From NCBI GenBank assembly GCA_964461135.1, contig CAYWTB010000010.1, forward strand, positions 1 through 64,000: a stretch of 64,000 nt of DNA, read 5' to 3'. The notes beneath the pieces were generated by a model, which was not told where the DNA came from, did no database searches, and was given only the letters and a program-made list of their open reading frames with translations. The stretch comes from RQOF01 sp964461135 (GTDB lineage Bacteria > Calditrichota > Calditrichia > RBG-13-44-9). The position numbers and the translations under genes are program-made. Positions 45,931 through 54,681 of this stretch are shown here, piece by piece (the stretch's first letter is position 1; each line of letters begins with the position of its first letter).

Positions 45931-46626
45931 TCACTCTTCCTCCTCAATTGCGAGCTTTTGGCTCCCCGGGAACCACACCTGTACAATCCTCAGAGCAGCG
46001 AATTTATCGGAAACAGGGGGAATTTTATCTGAAATTGCATGGATCTTAAAAATCAAGGAATTCTTCTCTGAAATTTCCTGCAGCTCATCGACATCCTTTT
46101 CGCCTTTCCAGGCCAGCAGATAGCCCTCCGGAAGCAAAACCCGGACTGCAATTTCGCAAAGCGCTTTGAAATCACTCACCCCGCGCGCCAGCATACAGTG
46201 GAAACGGTTGGTCAGCTGGTTACGTTCCGCTTCCTGCGGCAGGCGGGCCCTGACTACCCCGGTGGAGGTCAGCCGAAGATCATAAATCACTCTTCTCAGG
46301 AAGGCGATCTTTTTACGGGAGGAATCTACCAGTAACATTTTAATGGCCGGATGAATAATTTTCAGAGGTATTCCCGGCAATCCCCCCCCGCTTCCCAGGT
46401 CCATTACCTGTTGTCCTGCCCGAAACTCCACAATTTTATCAATAATCAGCGAGGGAAGGATATGATGCTCCCAGATCTGATCCGTATCGGCACGGGAAAT
46501 CAGGTTAATCCGGCAATTATATTCCCGCAGCAGATTCACATAGCGGTTCAGCTGCCACAGGCAAGCATGGGAAATATCCGGATAAAGGGAACGAACAATA
46601 TGCGTGGAATCTCCACTCATGGGCAA
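45931..46626 (-). CDS. rsmG: 16S rRNA (guanine-N7) methyltransferase RsmG
   Basis: 231 residues. SAM motif VMDLGSGGGLPGIPLKI and the rRNA-contact region RKKIAFLRRVI; it methylates G527 of 16S rRNA. The start is open: AGGAGG is 8 bases from TTG 46626 but 14 bases from ATG 46620, so the TTG may be used. It follows mnmG with a parS site in the gap, the usual gidA-gidB order. Confidence 0.93.
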   Translation of the reverse strand: MPMSGDSTHIVRSLYPDISHACLWQLNRYVNLLREYNCRINLISRADTDQIWEHHILPSLIIDKIVEFRAGQQVMDLGSGGGLPGIPLKIIHPAIKMLLVDSSRKKIAFLRRVIYDLRLTSTGVVRARLPQEAERNQLTNRFHCMLARGVSDFKALCEIAVRVLLPEGYLLAWKGEKDVDELQEISEKNSLIFKIHAISDKIPPVSDKFAALRIVQVWFPGSQKLAIEEEE

Positions 46627-46664
46627 TAGATGGGCCTCCTTCCTCTCCCCTAAAACCCTGCTTC

Positions 46665-46680
46665 TGTTTCACGTGAAACA
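46665..46680. promoter_or_regulatory. parS site 1 (perfect)
   Basis: TGTTTCACGTGAAACA, an exact match to the chromosomal ParB-binding palindrome, in the gap between mnmG and rsmG. Confidence 0.95.
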
Positions 46681-46704
46681 ACCGGGCCGTTAAATGACCC
46701 GCAA

Positions 46705-48594
46705 TCAGGGCGTTTCACGTGAAACATTATACGAATTCCTGTAATACTTTTCCAAAAAAATCATCAAAACAGCCACATCGCCCTGGCGAACACCAGAAAT
46801 GCGCGATGCCTGTCCCAGTGAAAGCGGCTGTATCTGCTGCAGCTTTTCACGGGCCTCGTTAGACAAAGAGGGAACTGAGTGGTAATCAAAACCACCGGGT
46901 ATCTCTCGGTTTTCCATGTTTCTGAATTTTCGCACCTGCTCTTCCTGCCGCCTCAGATACCCCTCATACTTGGTTATGAATTCAGCATGAATCAATTCCT
47001 CCTGTCTGTAGCCGTTGCTCACTCCGGCAATCTGCAGCAGATCCTTCAGATTGACTTCGGGGCGCCGCATCAGCTGCCGCATGGGAACAGCCTGCTGTAT
47101 GGGGCTGCTGTTGATCCGCCGGGCATAATCGTTAAAATCTGCGGGATTAACGGATGTTTTTTCACTAACCTCCAGCAGTTCCTCAGTGCGCCGCTTCTTT
47201 TCCTCCATTCGTTCATAAGCCGCCGCCGGCAACAATCCCAGCCGGTAACCGGCTTCCATTAATCGCAGATCGGCATTGTCATGCCGCAGCAGCAACCGGA
47301 ATTCCGCCCGGGAGGTAAACATCCGATAGGGTTCCACTATTGTCTTATTAATTAAATCATCAATCAGTACCCCAATATAGGCACGGGAACGTTCCAGGAC
47401 AAAGGGCTCCTCCTCCCTCAGTTTAAGTGCGGCATTAATTCCTGCCATCAGGCCCTGGGCGGCTGCCTCCTCATAGCCGGAGGTCCCGTTAATTTGTCCC
47501 GCAAAATAAAGTCCCTGCACATTCTTGGTTTCCAGAGACAGCCGGATCTGATGAGATGGAAAAAAATCGTATTCAATCGCATACCCCAGCCGGATGATGC
47601 GGGCATTTTCCAGTCCGGCCACAGAATGCAGTGCCTTCAACTGGATATCCTCCGGCAGGCTGGTGGCAAAACCGTTTACATATACTTCCGGGTGATCCCG
47701 CCCTTCCGGCTCCAGAAACAGCTGATGGCGTTCCTTATCCGCAAAACGAACCACCTTATCCTCAATGGAGGGACAGTAGCGGGGACCGATTCCGCTGATC
47801 ATGCCGGTATACATGGGCGATCTGTCCAACCCGGATTTCAGTATTTCATGGGTGCGGGCATTGGTACAGGTAATGTGGCAACTGATCTGGGGACACTCAA
47901 TTTTTTCGGTCTGGAATGAAAAGGGTACAGGCGGATTATCCGGTTCCTGTTCTTCCACCTGGGAATAGTCAATGGAATCGCGATGGATGCGGGGAGGTGT
48001 ACCGGTTTTCAGGCGGCCGGAAGTGAAACCGAGATCCAGCAGGGCCTCGGTAAGACCATGGATGGGCATCTCTCCCGCCCGGCCGCTGGAAAAGGAGTTC
48101 AACCCGATAAATATTTTGCCGTTTAAAAAAGTACCGCAGGTCAGTATAAGAGCACAGCAGGAAACAATTTGATTTTCATCAAGAACGGCGGCGGTTACCC
48201 GGCCGTTTTTCACCCTCAGACCGTTGACCGCTGCCTGGATCACATCCAGGTTGGGCTGGGACAGTACTGCCATCCGGGCCGCTTTTGAATAGGCCAGCCG
48301 GTCTGCCTGGGCGCGTGGCGACCACACGGCCGGACCCTTGGACTTGTTCAGAATCTTGAAATGTATACCCACTGCATCGATGAGCTTGCCCATCTCCCCG
48401 CCCAAGGCATCCACCTCCCGCACCAGATGCCCCTTGGCCAAACCACCAATGGCAGGATTGCAGGACATTTTCCCGATGGTATCCAGGCGCAGGGTGACCA
48501 GCGCGGTTTTCATGCCCAGCCGTGCGCTGGCCAGCGCCGCCTCGATACCGGCATGCCCCCCGCCCGCCACAATCACATCGTATCTATCTTTCAA
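46705..48594 (-). CDS. mnmG: tRNA uridine-5-carboxymethylaminomethyl modification enzyme MnmG
   Basis: 629 residues, full length. N-terminal FAD site VIVAGGGHAGIEAALA, the conserved NPAIGGLAKGHLVREVDALGG, and the C-terminal tRNA/MnmE-binding helical domain. With MnmE it modifies the wobble uridine of several tRNAs. The start is TTG 48594, with GAGG 5 bases upstream and no nearby ATG. The last residues NVSRETP are encoded by a parS site. Confidence 0.97.
   Translation of the reverse strand: MKDRYDVIVAGGGHAGIEAALASARLGMKTALVTLRLDTIGKMSCNPAIGGLAKGHLVREVDALGGEMGKLIDAVGIHFKILNKSKGPAVWSPRAQADRLAYSKAARMAVLSQPNLDVIQAAVNGLRVKNGRVTAAVLDENQIVSCCALILTCGTFLNGKIFIGLNSFSSGRAGEMPIHGLTEALLDLGFTSGRLKTGTPPRIHRDSIDYSQVEEQEPDNPPVPFSFQTEKIECPQISCHITCTNARTHEILKSGLDRSPMYTGMISGIGPRYCPSIEDKVVRFADKERHQLFLEPEGRDHPEVYVNGFATSLPEDIQLKALHSVAGLENARIIRLGYAIEYDFFPSHQIRLSLETKNVQGLYFAGQINGTSGYEEAAAQGLMAGINAALKLREEEPFVLERSRAYIGVLIDDLINKTIVEPYRMFTSRAEFRLLLRHDNADLRLMEAGYRLGLLPAAAYERMEEKKRRTEELLEVSEKTSVNPADFNDYARRINSSPIQQAVPMRQLMRRPEVNLKDLLQIAGVSNGYRQEELIHAEFITKYEGYLRRQEEQVRKFRNMENREIPGGFDYHSVPSLSNEAREKLQQIQPLSLGQASRISGVRQGDVAVLMIFLEKYYRNSYNVSRETP
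46711..46726. promoter_or_regulatory. parS site 2, inside the 3' end of mnmG
   Basis: CGTTTCACGTGAAACA: the 14-base core GTTTCACGTGAAAC is perfect and one outer base differs. It encodes VSRET near the MnmG C-terminus and lies 30 bases from site 1. Confidence 0.9.
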
Positions 48595-48606
48595 GAAAAC
48601 CTCTGG

Positions 48607-48622
48607 TGTTTCACGTGAAACC
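48607..48622. promoter_or_regulatory. parS site 3, between mnmE and mnmG
   Basis: TGTTTCACGTGAAACC: the 14-base core is perfect. It lies just before the mnmG ribosome site, so ParB bound here could affect mnmG expression. Confidence 0.9.
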
Positions 48623-48623
48623 T

Positions 48624-50018
48624 TTATTTCCCAATGCAGAAGTGAGCGAATATGTGGTTGAGCAAATCTTCATTGCTCACGGTCCCCACAATCTCCCCCA
48701 CTTCATCAACTGCGTGGCGCAGTTCCGATGCTAAAATAACTTCATCAATATTATTTTGGATCCCGTGAATAAATTTTTGCAGGGAATCACGGGCCCCGCC
48801 CAATGCTTCTTTATGGCGGGCGCTGGTTATAATCACGCCTTCTTCTTCCAGGCCCTGTTCACCCAGCAGCCGCTTTTTAATCTTTTCCCGCAGCTCTTCA
48901 ATGTTTTGGCCTGTTTTCGCCGACACCGTCACACTCTCCGCCTCCAGTTCCTGCAGCTGGAGGGGCAGATTGCGGTGGGATCCCAGATCCATTTTATTAA
49001 GGACCAGCAGCAGCGGTACCTTGTTATGTGCATCGCGCTTAAGATGCTGTATAAGGCGCAAATCATCTGCATCCAGGGGACGGTGAACTTCAAAAATAGC
49101 CAGTACCAGATCAGAGGATTTGATGTGCTGCAACGCCCGTTTCACTCCAACTTCCTCAATTCTGTCCAGGGTTTCCCGAATCCCGGCGGTATCCACAATC
49201 CGCACCGGAAAACCCTCTAATTGAGTATCCTCTTCAATATAGTCGCGGGTGGTACCGGGAACCTCGCTGACAATCGCCCGCTCCGTCTGCAGCAGAGTAT
49301 TGAGCAGACTGGATTTTCCCACGTTGGGCTTTCCCAGTAACAGTAACTTTATCCCCTCCCGTAAAAGCCGGCCGTAATCGTAGCTGTAAAGTAACTGCTC
49401 AAGCTCTGCATAGCTTCTTCCGGCCAGCTGAATGAGTTCGGATTTTTCATATACCCGGATATCATCTTCATTGAAATCCAGGCTCACCTCGACTAAGGAC
49501 AGAATATGCAGAATCTGCTGCTGCAAGCCGGCCAGCCGTTCCGATAACCCTCCTTCCAGCTGGCGCAGCGAACAGGACAATCCCTGTCGGGTTCTGGCTT
49601 CGATCACCCCTGCCACTGCTTCCGCCTGTGAAAGATCCAGTTTATGATTTAAAAAGGCGCGGCGGGTGAATTCTCCCGGCTGTGCAACCCGTGCACCACA
49701 GGACATGACTTCCTGAATGATCTGATCAATAATGAGAGGATTGCCGTGGCAGGAAATCTCCACCACATCTTCCCCTGTATAGGAATGGGGTCCCCTGTAA
49801 TATGCCACCACACATTCGTCAATTACCCGCCGGTCCGTCCTGCCATATATACTTCCCGGCTGTACCCGCCGGTGATGATCCGGACCCAGGGTATGTGAAA
49901 ACAGCTGATTTATAATGGATAGTGTTTCTCCACCACTCACCCTCACTACCGCTATGGCTCCCCGCCCGGGAGGGGTGGAAAGAGCAACGATGGTATCACC
50001 GGTATCTATATACTTCAT
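48624..50018 (-). CDS. mnmE: tRNA modification GTPase MnmE
   Basis: 464 residues. N-terminal tetrahydrofolate-binding domain (IVALSTPPGRGAIAVVRVSG), helical domain with an inserted G domain: G1 GKPNVGKSSLLN, G3 DTAG, G4 NKMD, and the C-terminal catalytic CIGK. It partners MnmG in wobble-uridine modification. It starts 20 bases after yidC on the same strand. Confidence 0.97.
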   Translation of the reverse strand: MKYIDTGDTIVALSTPPGRGAIAVVRVSGGETLSIINQLFSHTLGPDHHRRVQPGSIYGRTDRRVIDECVVAYYRGPHSYTGEDVVEISCHGNPLIIDQIIQEVMSCGARVAQPGEFTRRAFLNHKLDLSQAEAVAGVIEARTRQGLSCSLRQLEGGLSERLAGLQQQILHILSLVEVSLDFNEDDIRVYEKSELIQLAGRSYAELEQLLYSYDYGRLLREGIKLLLLGKPNVGKSSLLNTLLQTERAIVSEVPGTTRDYIEEDTQLEGFPVRIVDTAGIRETLDRIEEVGVKRALQHIKSSDLVLAIFEVHRPLDADDLRLIQHLKRDAHNKVPLLLVLNKMDLGSHRNLPLQLQELEAESVTVSAKTGQNIEELREKIKKRLLGEQGLEEEGVIITSARHKEALGGARDSLQKFIHGIQNNIDEVILASELRHAVDEVGEIVGTVSNEDLLNHIFAHFCIGK

Positions 50019-50038
50019 TGAAAACGGTTGTCGACCTG

Positions 50039-51832
50039 CTATTTTTTCTTTTTCCGGCTTCCCCGGCCCGCTTTGGCTGCCGAGGTACCGGTTACAGCCG
50101 CTGGCTGATTGTCCTTGTTGTTGCCGGGATGCATTTTTTTCTTTATAAAATGAGTCTGGGCCATGCTTAACAGATTAAATACCGCATAATAAAGATTCAG
50201 CCCCGACGGAAGCGAATAGAAGATGAAAATCATAAAAATCGGCATGAAATATATCATGAGTTTCTGCTTAGGATCCGTCATGGACATGCGCGATTGCCAG
50301 ATCATGGTAATACCCATAAGAACGGGCAGCACGTGAACACTGTTGCCGACCAGGGGCAAGCTGAAACCCAGGTGCAGTGTATCCGGGGCGGACAGATCGT
50401 TGATCCACAGAATAAAGGGCTGGCTGCGCAGCTGAATGGTGGAACGGAAGACAATAAACAGCGAAAAAAGCACTGGCATTTGCAGGAGCATAGGCAAACA
50501 GCCTCCCAGAGGATTGACTCCGTGCTCTTTGTATAACTTCATGAGCTCTTTATTCATTCGCTGAGGATCGTCTTTGTACTTTTCCCGCAATTCGGTCATT
50601 TTGGGCTGCAGGTACTGCATCTCACTCATGGACTGGTAGCTTTTCTTGGTGAGAGGATGCAGCACAAGCTTTATCAGAATTGAAAAAATGATGATCACAA
50701 ACCCGTAGTTGGGTATAAAACGATAGAGAAATTTGAAAGCCGGTATGATTAAAAGGCTGATGGGCCGGAATAGGCGTTCATACCAGTCACGGTTCATTAC
50801 CAGGGTCTGCAGATCCACATCATACTTTTTCAGCATATAATAATCGAGCGGTCCCAGATAGACCATGAAGGTATCGGAATAGAGCGGAACCGGTTGAAAC
50901 TGGTTGTCGATAGTGAAATTGTATTCCTTTTCCGGGCGGTCATTCACTTCGGTCTTTACTCCACTGATGGTCACGCCATTGGTTAAGCCGGGATTATCCG
51001 GGATGAGAGATACCAGAAAGTATTTGGTTCGGATGGCGGCCCAATTCACCCGGCCGTTAAAATCTTTTTCTCCGTACTTATCGGAGGCATCCATGTTTAT
51101 GAGTTCTTCGGCCATGTATGTGTAAGCACGGGAATAATTCAGATCATCATTCACATTTTCTTCTGTGGCCGGCAAACCGTTTTTCCAGCCGAGGTAATAC
51201 TTGCGGTTAATCACGTAATCCTGCAGATTATTAAAACGAATAATTACATCAAAAGAGTAACTGTCGTAATAAAAACGCAATATTTTTTCAATGCGCCCGT
51301 TCCGGACTGGAAGATAAAATTTCAGATTATACTCCGGACGGTCTTTGCTGAGCGTGACCGTCTGACCATTCACAAAATCGGCAAACATATTGTAATCATT
51401 CAGTTTAAATTCCCTGCCATCCGCATTCAGAAATCGGAGCGTCATGTAATTATTCTGGATCAGATTAACATTGCCACCCTTGTAATACTTATAATATTCC
51501 AGGTCCAACAGGACCGGATTTCCACCCTCCGAGGTACTCCAGGAGAATTGGGCAACCCTGTTATTAATATGAATGATTTTCACCTGTTCTGCTACCTGTG
51601 CCTGTATGGCCGGTCCTTCCTCCTGCCGGGCGGTATCAGCAAATGACAAAACGGGCGGAACAACTTCTTCTGGTACGGCGGGCGTCGTATCACCTGAAAC
51701 TTTCAGACTGTCCGTTCCGGGGGTGAAAACAGGCGTGTTCTTCTGGTTCCCTCCTATCCAGCGCTGATAAAATGGCATCAACAAGGTGATAATAATAATT
51801 AATACAATTCCAATAATGGTTCTCTTATCCAT
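50039..51832 (-). CDS. yidC: Membrane protein insertase YidC
   Basis: 597 residues: N-terminal helix (MDKRTIIGIVLIIIITLL), a long linker, a large periplasmic beta domain (~80-365) and the five-helix YidC/Oxa1 core (~370-570) with FSILIKLVLHPLTKKSYQSM. The basic C-terminal tail (KAGRGSRKKKK) can contact ribosomes. It inserts inner-membrane proteins. GAGG precedes ATG 51832; yidD lies 2 bases upstream. Confidence 0.97.
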   Translation of the reverse strand: MDKRTIIGIVLIIIITLLMPFYQRWIGGNQKNTPVFTPGTDSLKVSGDTTPAVPEEVVPPVLSFADTARQEEGPAIQAQVAEQVKIIHINNRVAQFSWSTSEGGNPVLLDLEYYKYYKGGNVNLIQNNYMTLRFLNADGREFKLNDYNMFADFVNGQTVTLSKDRPEYNLKFYLPVRNGRIEKILRFYYDSYSFDVIIRFNNLQDYVINRKYYLGWKNGLPATEENVNDDLNYSRAYTYMAEELINMDASDKYGEKDFNGRVNWAAIRTKYFLVSLIPDNPGLTNGVTISGVKTEVNDRPEKEYNFTIDNQFQPVPLYSDTFMVYLGPLDYYMLKKYDVDLQTLVMNRDWYERLFRPISLLIIPAFKFLYRFIPNYGFVIIIFSILIKLVLHPLTKKSYQSMSEMQYLQPKMTELREKYKDDPQRMNKELMKLYKEHGVNPLGGCLPMLLQMPVLFSLFIVFRSTIQLRSQPFILWINDLSAPDTLHLGFSLPLVGNSVHVLPVLMGITMIWQSRMSMTDPKQKLMIYFMPIFMIFIFYSLPSGLNLYYAVFNLLSMAQTHFIKKKMHPGNNKDNQPAAVTGTSAAKAGRGSRKKKK

Positions 51833-51834
51833 TT

Positions 51835-52062
51835 TCAGTCCTCAGTTGGTGATGGGGGTACCGGATCAAATCCTCCTTCATGAAAGGGGTGACATTTTGA
51901 TATTCGCTTCAGGCTTAACCATCCACCTTTCATAAAACCAAAGCGTTGCAGAGCTTCTTCCGAATAGGATGAACAGGATGGATAGAACCGGCAACTCGGG
52001 GGAAAGAGTGGTGAGATAAACAGACGGTAAAATTTTATCAAAAAAATAAATATATATTTCAT
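51835..52062 (-). CDS. yidD: YidD membrane-protein insertion efficiency factor
   Basis: 75 residues with the family core LIKFYRLFISPLFPPSCRFYPSCSSYSEEAL, including the conserved cysteines. It helps YidC-dependent insertion, though its exact role is not settled. It fits the canonical order rnpA-yidD-yidC with 2- to 3-base gaps on both sides. Confidence 0.95.
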   Translation of the reverse strand: MKYIFIFLIKFYRLFISPLFPPSCRFYPSCSSYSEEALQRFGFMKGGWLSLKRISKCHPFHEGGFDPVPPSPTED

Positions 52063-52065
52063 TTT

Positions 52066-52389
52066 TCAATTGACTGATTCGATTAATTCCATTATAAAAT
52101 GGAAATCATGCAGATATTGTTTGATATAAAATACCACCTCTTTACCCATAAAGCGGGAACGCTGCAGCCGGTATGCTTCCCGAAAAAGTCTTTTCATCCG
52201 ATTTCTATTAACCGCGTTTCCTGTCTTTTTCCGTATGAGAAATGCCACCCCGGTCGTGCCGGAGGAGCAAATGAAAATAGTGCATATCTTAAATGAATAA
52301 CGTTTTCCCTCCCTTAGCACCCTGACAATATCGTTCTTTTTCTTTAATACGCTCTTTCTGGGGAGAGGATATCGTTTTTTAGAATTCAT
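52066..52389 (-). CDS. rnpA: Ribonuclease P protein component
   Basis: 107 residues from ATG 52389; the RNR signature is NRNRMKRLFREAYR. It is the protein subunit that helps RNase P mature tRNA 5' ends. ATG 52389 overlaps the end of rpmH by 11 bases. The same frame stays open to ATG-type start 52449 inside rpmH, which would add 20 residues; the shorter form matches the usual size. Confidence 0.92.
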   Translation of the reverse strand: MNSKKRYPLPRKSVLKKKNDIVRVLREGKRYSFKICTIFICSSGTTGVAFLIRKKTGNAVNRNRMKRLFREAYRLQRSRFMGKEVVFYIKQYLHDFHFIMELIESVN

Positions 52390-52525
52390 CACTAACAGTA
52401 AGTCTCCGGCGGCCCTTGGAGCGTCTTCTTGCCAGAACCCTTCTGCCATTTTTACTTTTCATCCGCTCGCGGAATCCATGCTTATTTTTCCGCTTTCGAT
52501 TATGGGGTTGAAATGTTCGTTTCAT
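52379..52525 (-). CDS. rpmH: 50S ribosomal protein L34
   Basis: 48 residues, starting MKRTFQPHNRKRKNKHGFRE, containing RMKSKNGRRVLARRRSKGR and ending SDEF: an unmistakable bL34. ATG 52525 has GGAG 6 bases upstream. It starts the rpmH-rnpA-yidD-yidC-mnmE-mnmG-rsmG-parA run typical of the replication-origin neighbourhood, although dnaA is not adjacent here. Confidence 0.97.
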   Translation of the reverse strand: MKRTFQPHNRKRKNKHGFRERMKSKNGRRVLARRRSKGRRRLTVSDEF

Positions 52526-52568
52526 GCTTTCTCCATAATATGTCTATAAAATTATATGCATTATATAT

Positions 52569-52635
52569 AAAGCCCGGTAATTAAATAATTTTTTGTTGCC
52601 ATGTCAACAAAAGATGATTTTTACCTGCGGGCTTT
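52569..52635 (-). terminator. Nested hairpin between lpxH and rpmH, possible terminator
   Basis: Outer stem AAAGCCCG (52569-52576) with CGGGCTTT (52628-52635); an inner stem TTTTGTTG (52591-52598) with CAACAAAA (52605-52612). On the minus strand it follows the lpxH stop at once and ends in UUUAUAUA, a weak tail. It overlaps the likely rpmH promoter (TATAAT on the minus strand near 52563-52568). Confidence 0.5.
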
Positions 52636-52637
52636 TT

Positions 52638-53360
52638 TTAATCCCACTCCAGCAGACGGATTTTATTGCCATCGAATTCCGCGTAACTGAAATTTTCAAT
52701 CCAGTCACCCAGATTTATATAAACCTTCTGGCCGAACTCCTGGAAGCGTGGCGAATGCAAATGCCCAAAAATTGCGCAATCAAATCCCTGTTCAAATTTA
52801 CTTAAGGCTTTATTAACATAGTCCTGATCAGATGGCGGTTTATCCTGCTGGGTATGACGACGGCTGAGTGAGGAAATCCAGCGGGCAAAGGGAATCCCCA
52901 GGTCCGGGTGTAACAGGCTATAGAGAAAAATATTGATCCTGTTTCTAAAAACGCGTTTCAGCAAACGGTACCCGGAGTCATCTCTGGCCAATCCGTCACC
53001 ATGATTAATATAAAAACGTTTTCGGTTAATAATATATTCTACTTCATCGAAATGCATTTGGATACCGAATTCGGATTGGAGGTAATTCCGCATCCAGAAA
53101 TCGTGATTTCCGGCAATATAATGCATTTCCATGCCCAGGTCGCTCAGCCGGCTCAGCCCACATAACACGCGGCTGTAGCCTTTGGGAATGACGGAACGGT
53201 ATTCAAACCAGAAATCAAATAAGTCTCCCACAATAAACAACCGTTCTCCGTTCTGTGCCACATATTCGAAAAAACTGAGAAGCTTCTGTTCTTTTAATCG
53301 TTCCGTTTTCAGTGGCGAAGCGCCCAGGTGGGCGTCAGAAAAAAAGAAAGTGCTGGCCAT
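52638..53360 (-). CDS. lpxH: UDP-2,3-diacylglucosamine diphosphatase (LpxH-like)
   Basis: 240 residues of the calcineurin-like phosphoesterase fold: FFSDAHLG, VGDLFDFWFEY, AGNHDFWM and HGD/GHLHSP metal motifs, the pattern of LpxH, which cleaves UDP-diacylglucosamine to lipid X in lipid A synthesis. No membrane helix. Supports an LPS-bearing outer membrane. LpxH subfamily members are similar, so LpxH2 is possible. Confidence 0.85.
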   Translation of the reverse strand: MASTFFFSDAHLGASPLKTERLKEQKLLSFFEYVAQNGERLFIVGDLFDFWFEYRSVIPKGYSRVLCGLSRLSDLGMEMHYIAGNHDFWMRNYLQSEFGIQMHFDEVEYIINRKRFYINHGDGLARDDSGYRLLKRVFRNRINIFLYSLLHPDLGIPFARWISSLSRRHTQQDKPPSDQDYVNKALSKFEQGFDCAIFGHLHSPRFQEFGQKVYINLGDWIENFSYAEFDGNKIRLLEWD

Positions 53361-53449
53361 ATTGATCCGTTTTTATCCTGTAGGTCAAATATAGAAGAGT
53401 TATTTTCACAATGCAATTTCTCCGCTTTTATATGAAGAAGATGGGACTC

Positions 53450-54303
53450 TCAGAATTCTTTTCCCAGAATTTCGCGTGCATCTGTAACAATCATAAAAGT
53501 ATCACGGTCATGAAGATGAACGATATCACGCAGCCGGGAAATCTGACTGGAATCCACCACAATCATCAGCAGCTTCCTTTTATCGCCGAAATACAGCCCC
53601 CGGGCGGACAGAACAGTCGCCGTGCGGCCCAGGGTCATTAATAATGTGCTCTCCGATGGTTTTTCCTTGCTGGTAACCACATGCACTACTTTGGCAAATG
53701 GTTTCTCTGTTAATATAAGATCAACCACCTGGGAGCAATAAAAATAGTCAGAAATCCCCACAGTGCCAGCTCAACATTCCAGAAAGTAAAAGCGGCCGAG
53801 GTGATGACTCCCACATCTATGGCAAAAAGCACCTGACCGGTTTTAAAGCGGGTTTTTTGTGACAGCACTCTGGCCATAACCGTTCCTCCACCAGCGGAGG
53901 CCTCTTCTTTGAAAATTAATCCCAGGCCGAGACCAACGCTCAGCCCTCCGTAAATGGTCGCCAGCATCAGATGGCTGGTAGGGCTGTGCAGATGAAGGTT
54001 GATTGAAAAAAAATCCGTGAAAAATGATGCCGCAACCACTGCCAGAATAATTTTAAGCAGAAAATGTTCATCCAGATAGCGCGGGCCAATGATTAGAAGG
54101 GGAATATTGAGGACCAACATGATGAGACCGGTTGGAAAACCGCCGAGGTAGTGAACCACAATAGCCAGCCCCGCCACTCAACCCGTTGCAATTCTATTGG
54201 GTATCAGAAGAAAGACCAGTCCCAGGGCCAGAGAGATTGATCCCGGCAGGATGTATAAAAGATCCCTCGCCAGACAGCGTAAATTAAATTTCTTGTCTTC
54301 CAT
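53450..54303 (-). pseudogene. Second YitT-family membrane protein, nonsense codon and frameshift
   Basis: From ATG 54303 the frame reads MEDKKFNLRC ... LALGLVFLLIPNRIATG, then a TGA at 54180-54178 where the family has Gly (the next residues are VAGLAIVVHYLGGFPTG, as in NKIxPGGVSGL). After the membrane part (VELALWGFLTIFIA) one base is missing near 53731-53735 (GCTCCCAGG); restoring it gives SQVVDLILTEKPF and a DUF2179 domain to the end (DRDTFMIVTDAREILG). Two independent lesions in one gene, both easy to mend on paper. TGA as Gly is ruled out because conserved genes here stop at TGA. Confidence 0.85.
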
Positions 54304-54681
54304 AGCAATTCGAATTCAACATGTTTATTAACCTTCAGGAAAGTTTAATCGGCAGATCAGAGGCCAATATAGGAACAGTTCTGGTGAAATCTATAATTTA
54401 TTTTGACGGTTTTTTACCGCCGGATGAATGTTGTTGGCCTAAAACCGGCGGGGTTATAAAGGAAAACTTCACAAAAATGTAATATATCCTGTTTATAAAC
54501 AATTGTTTGTGTGTCGACAATTAAAAGCTCTTTCAGCGTAACATCATTTACAGTAAATTGTTGATATTACGGGTTAATAATTGAAAAAAGGCTTGATAAT
54601 TGTAGCGGTACTTTGATATATTTTTCGCCAATGCGTTACTTAAAATGCACAAACAGGTACGTTTAAAAGAGGACCCACATT
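54304..54681. other. Divergent intergenic region with overlapping palindromes
   Basis: 378 bases between genes pointing left (YitT, lpxH, rpmH cluster) and right (rnf operon). It holds the palindrome TGTTTATAAACA (54490-54501) overlapping AACAATTGTT (54498-54507), an imperfect stem CCGCCGG (54417-54423)/CCGGCGG (54445-54451), and a promoter. No clear DnaA box (TTATCCACA) cluster was found. Confidence 0.4.
54593..54622 (+). promoter_or_regulatory. Sigma-70-type promoter for the rnf operon
   Basis: TTGATA (54593-54598) and TATATT (54617-54622), 18-base spacer, about 60 bases before the rnfC GTG. Confidence 0.42.

Noticed and set aside
54178..54180. TGA read as glycine (genetic code 25) in the second YitT gene
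   Set aside because: serS, mnmG, rnfD and other conserved genes stop at TGA, and the same gene also has a frameshift.
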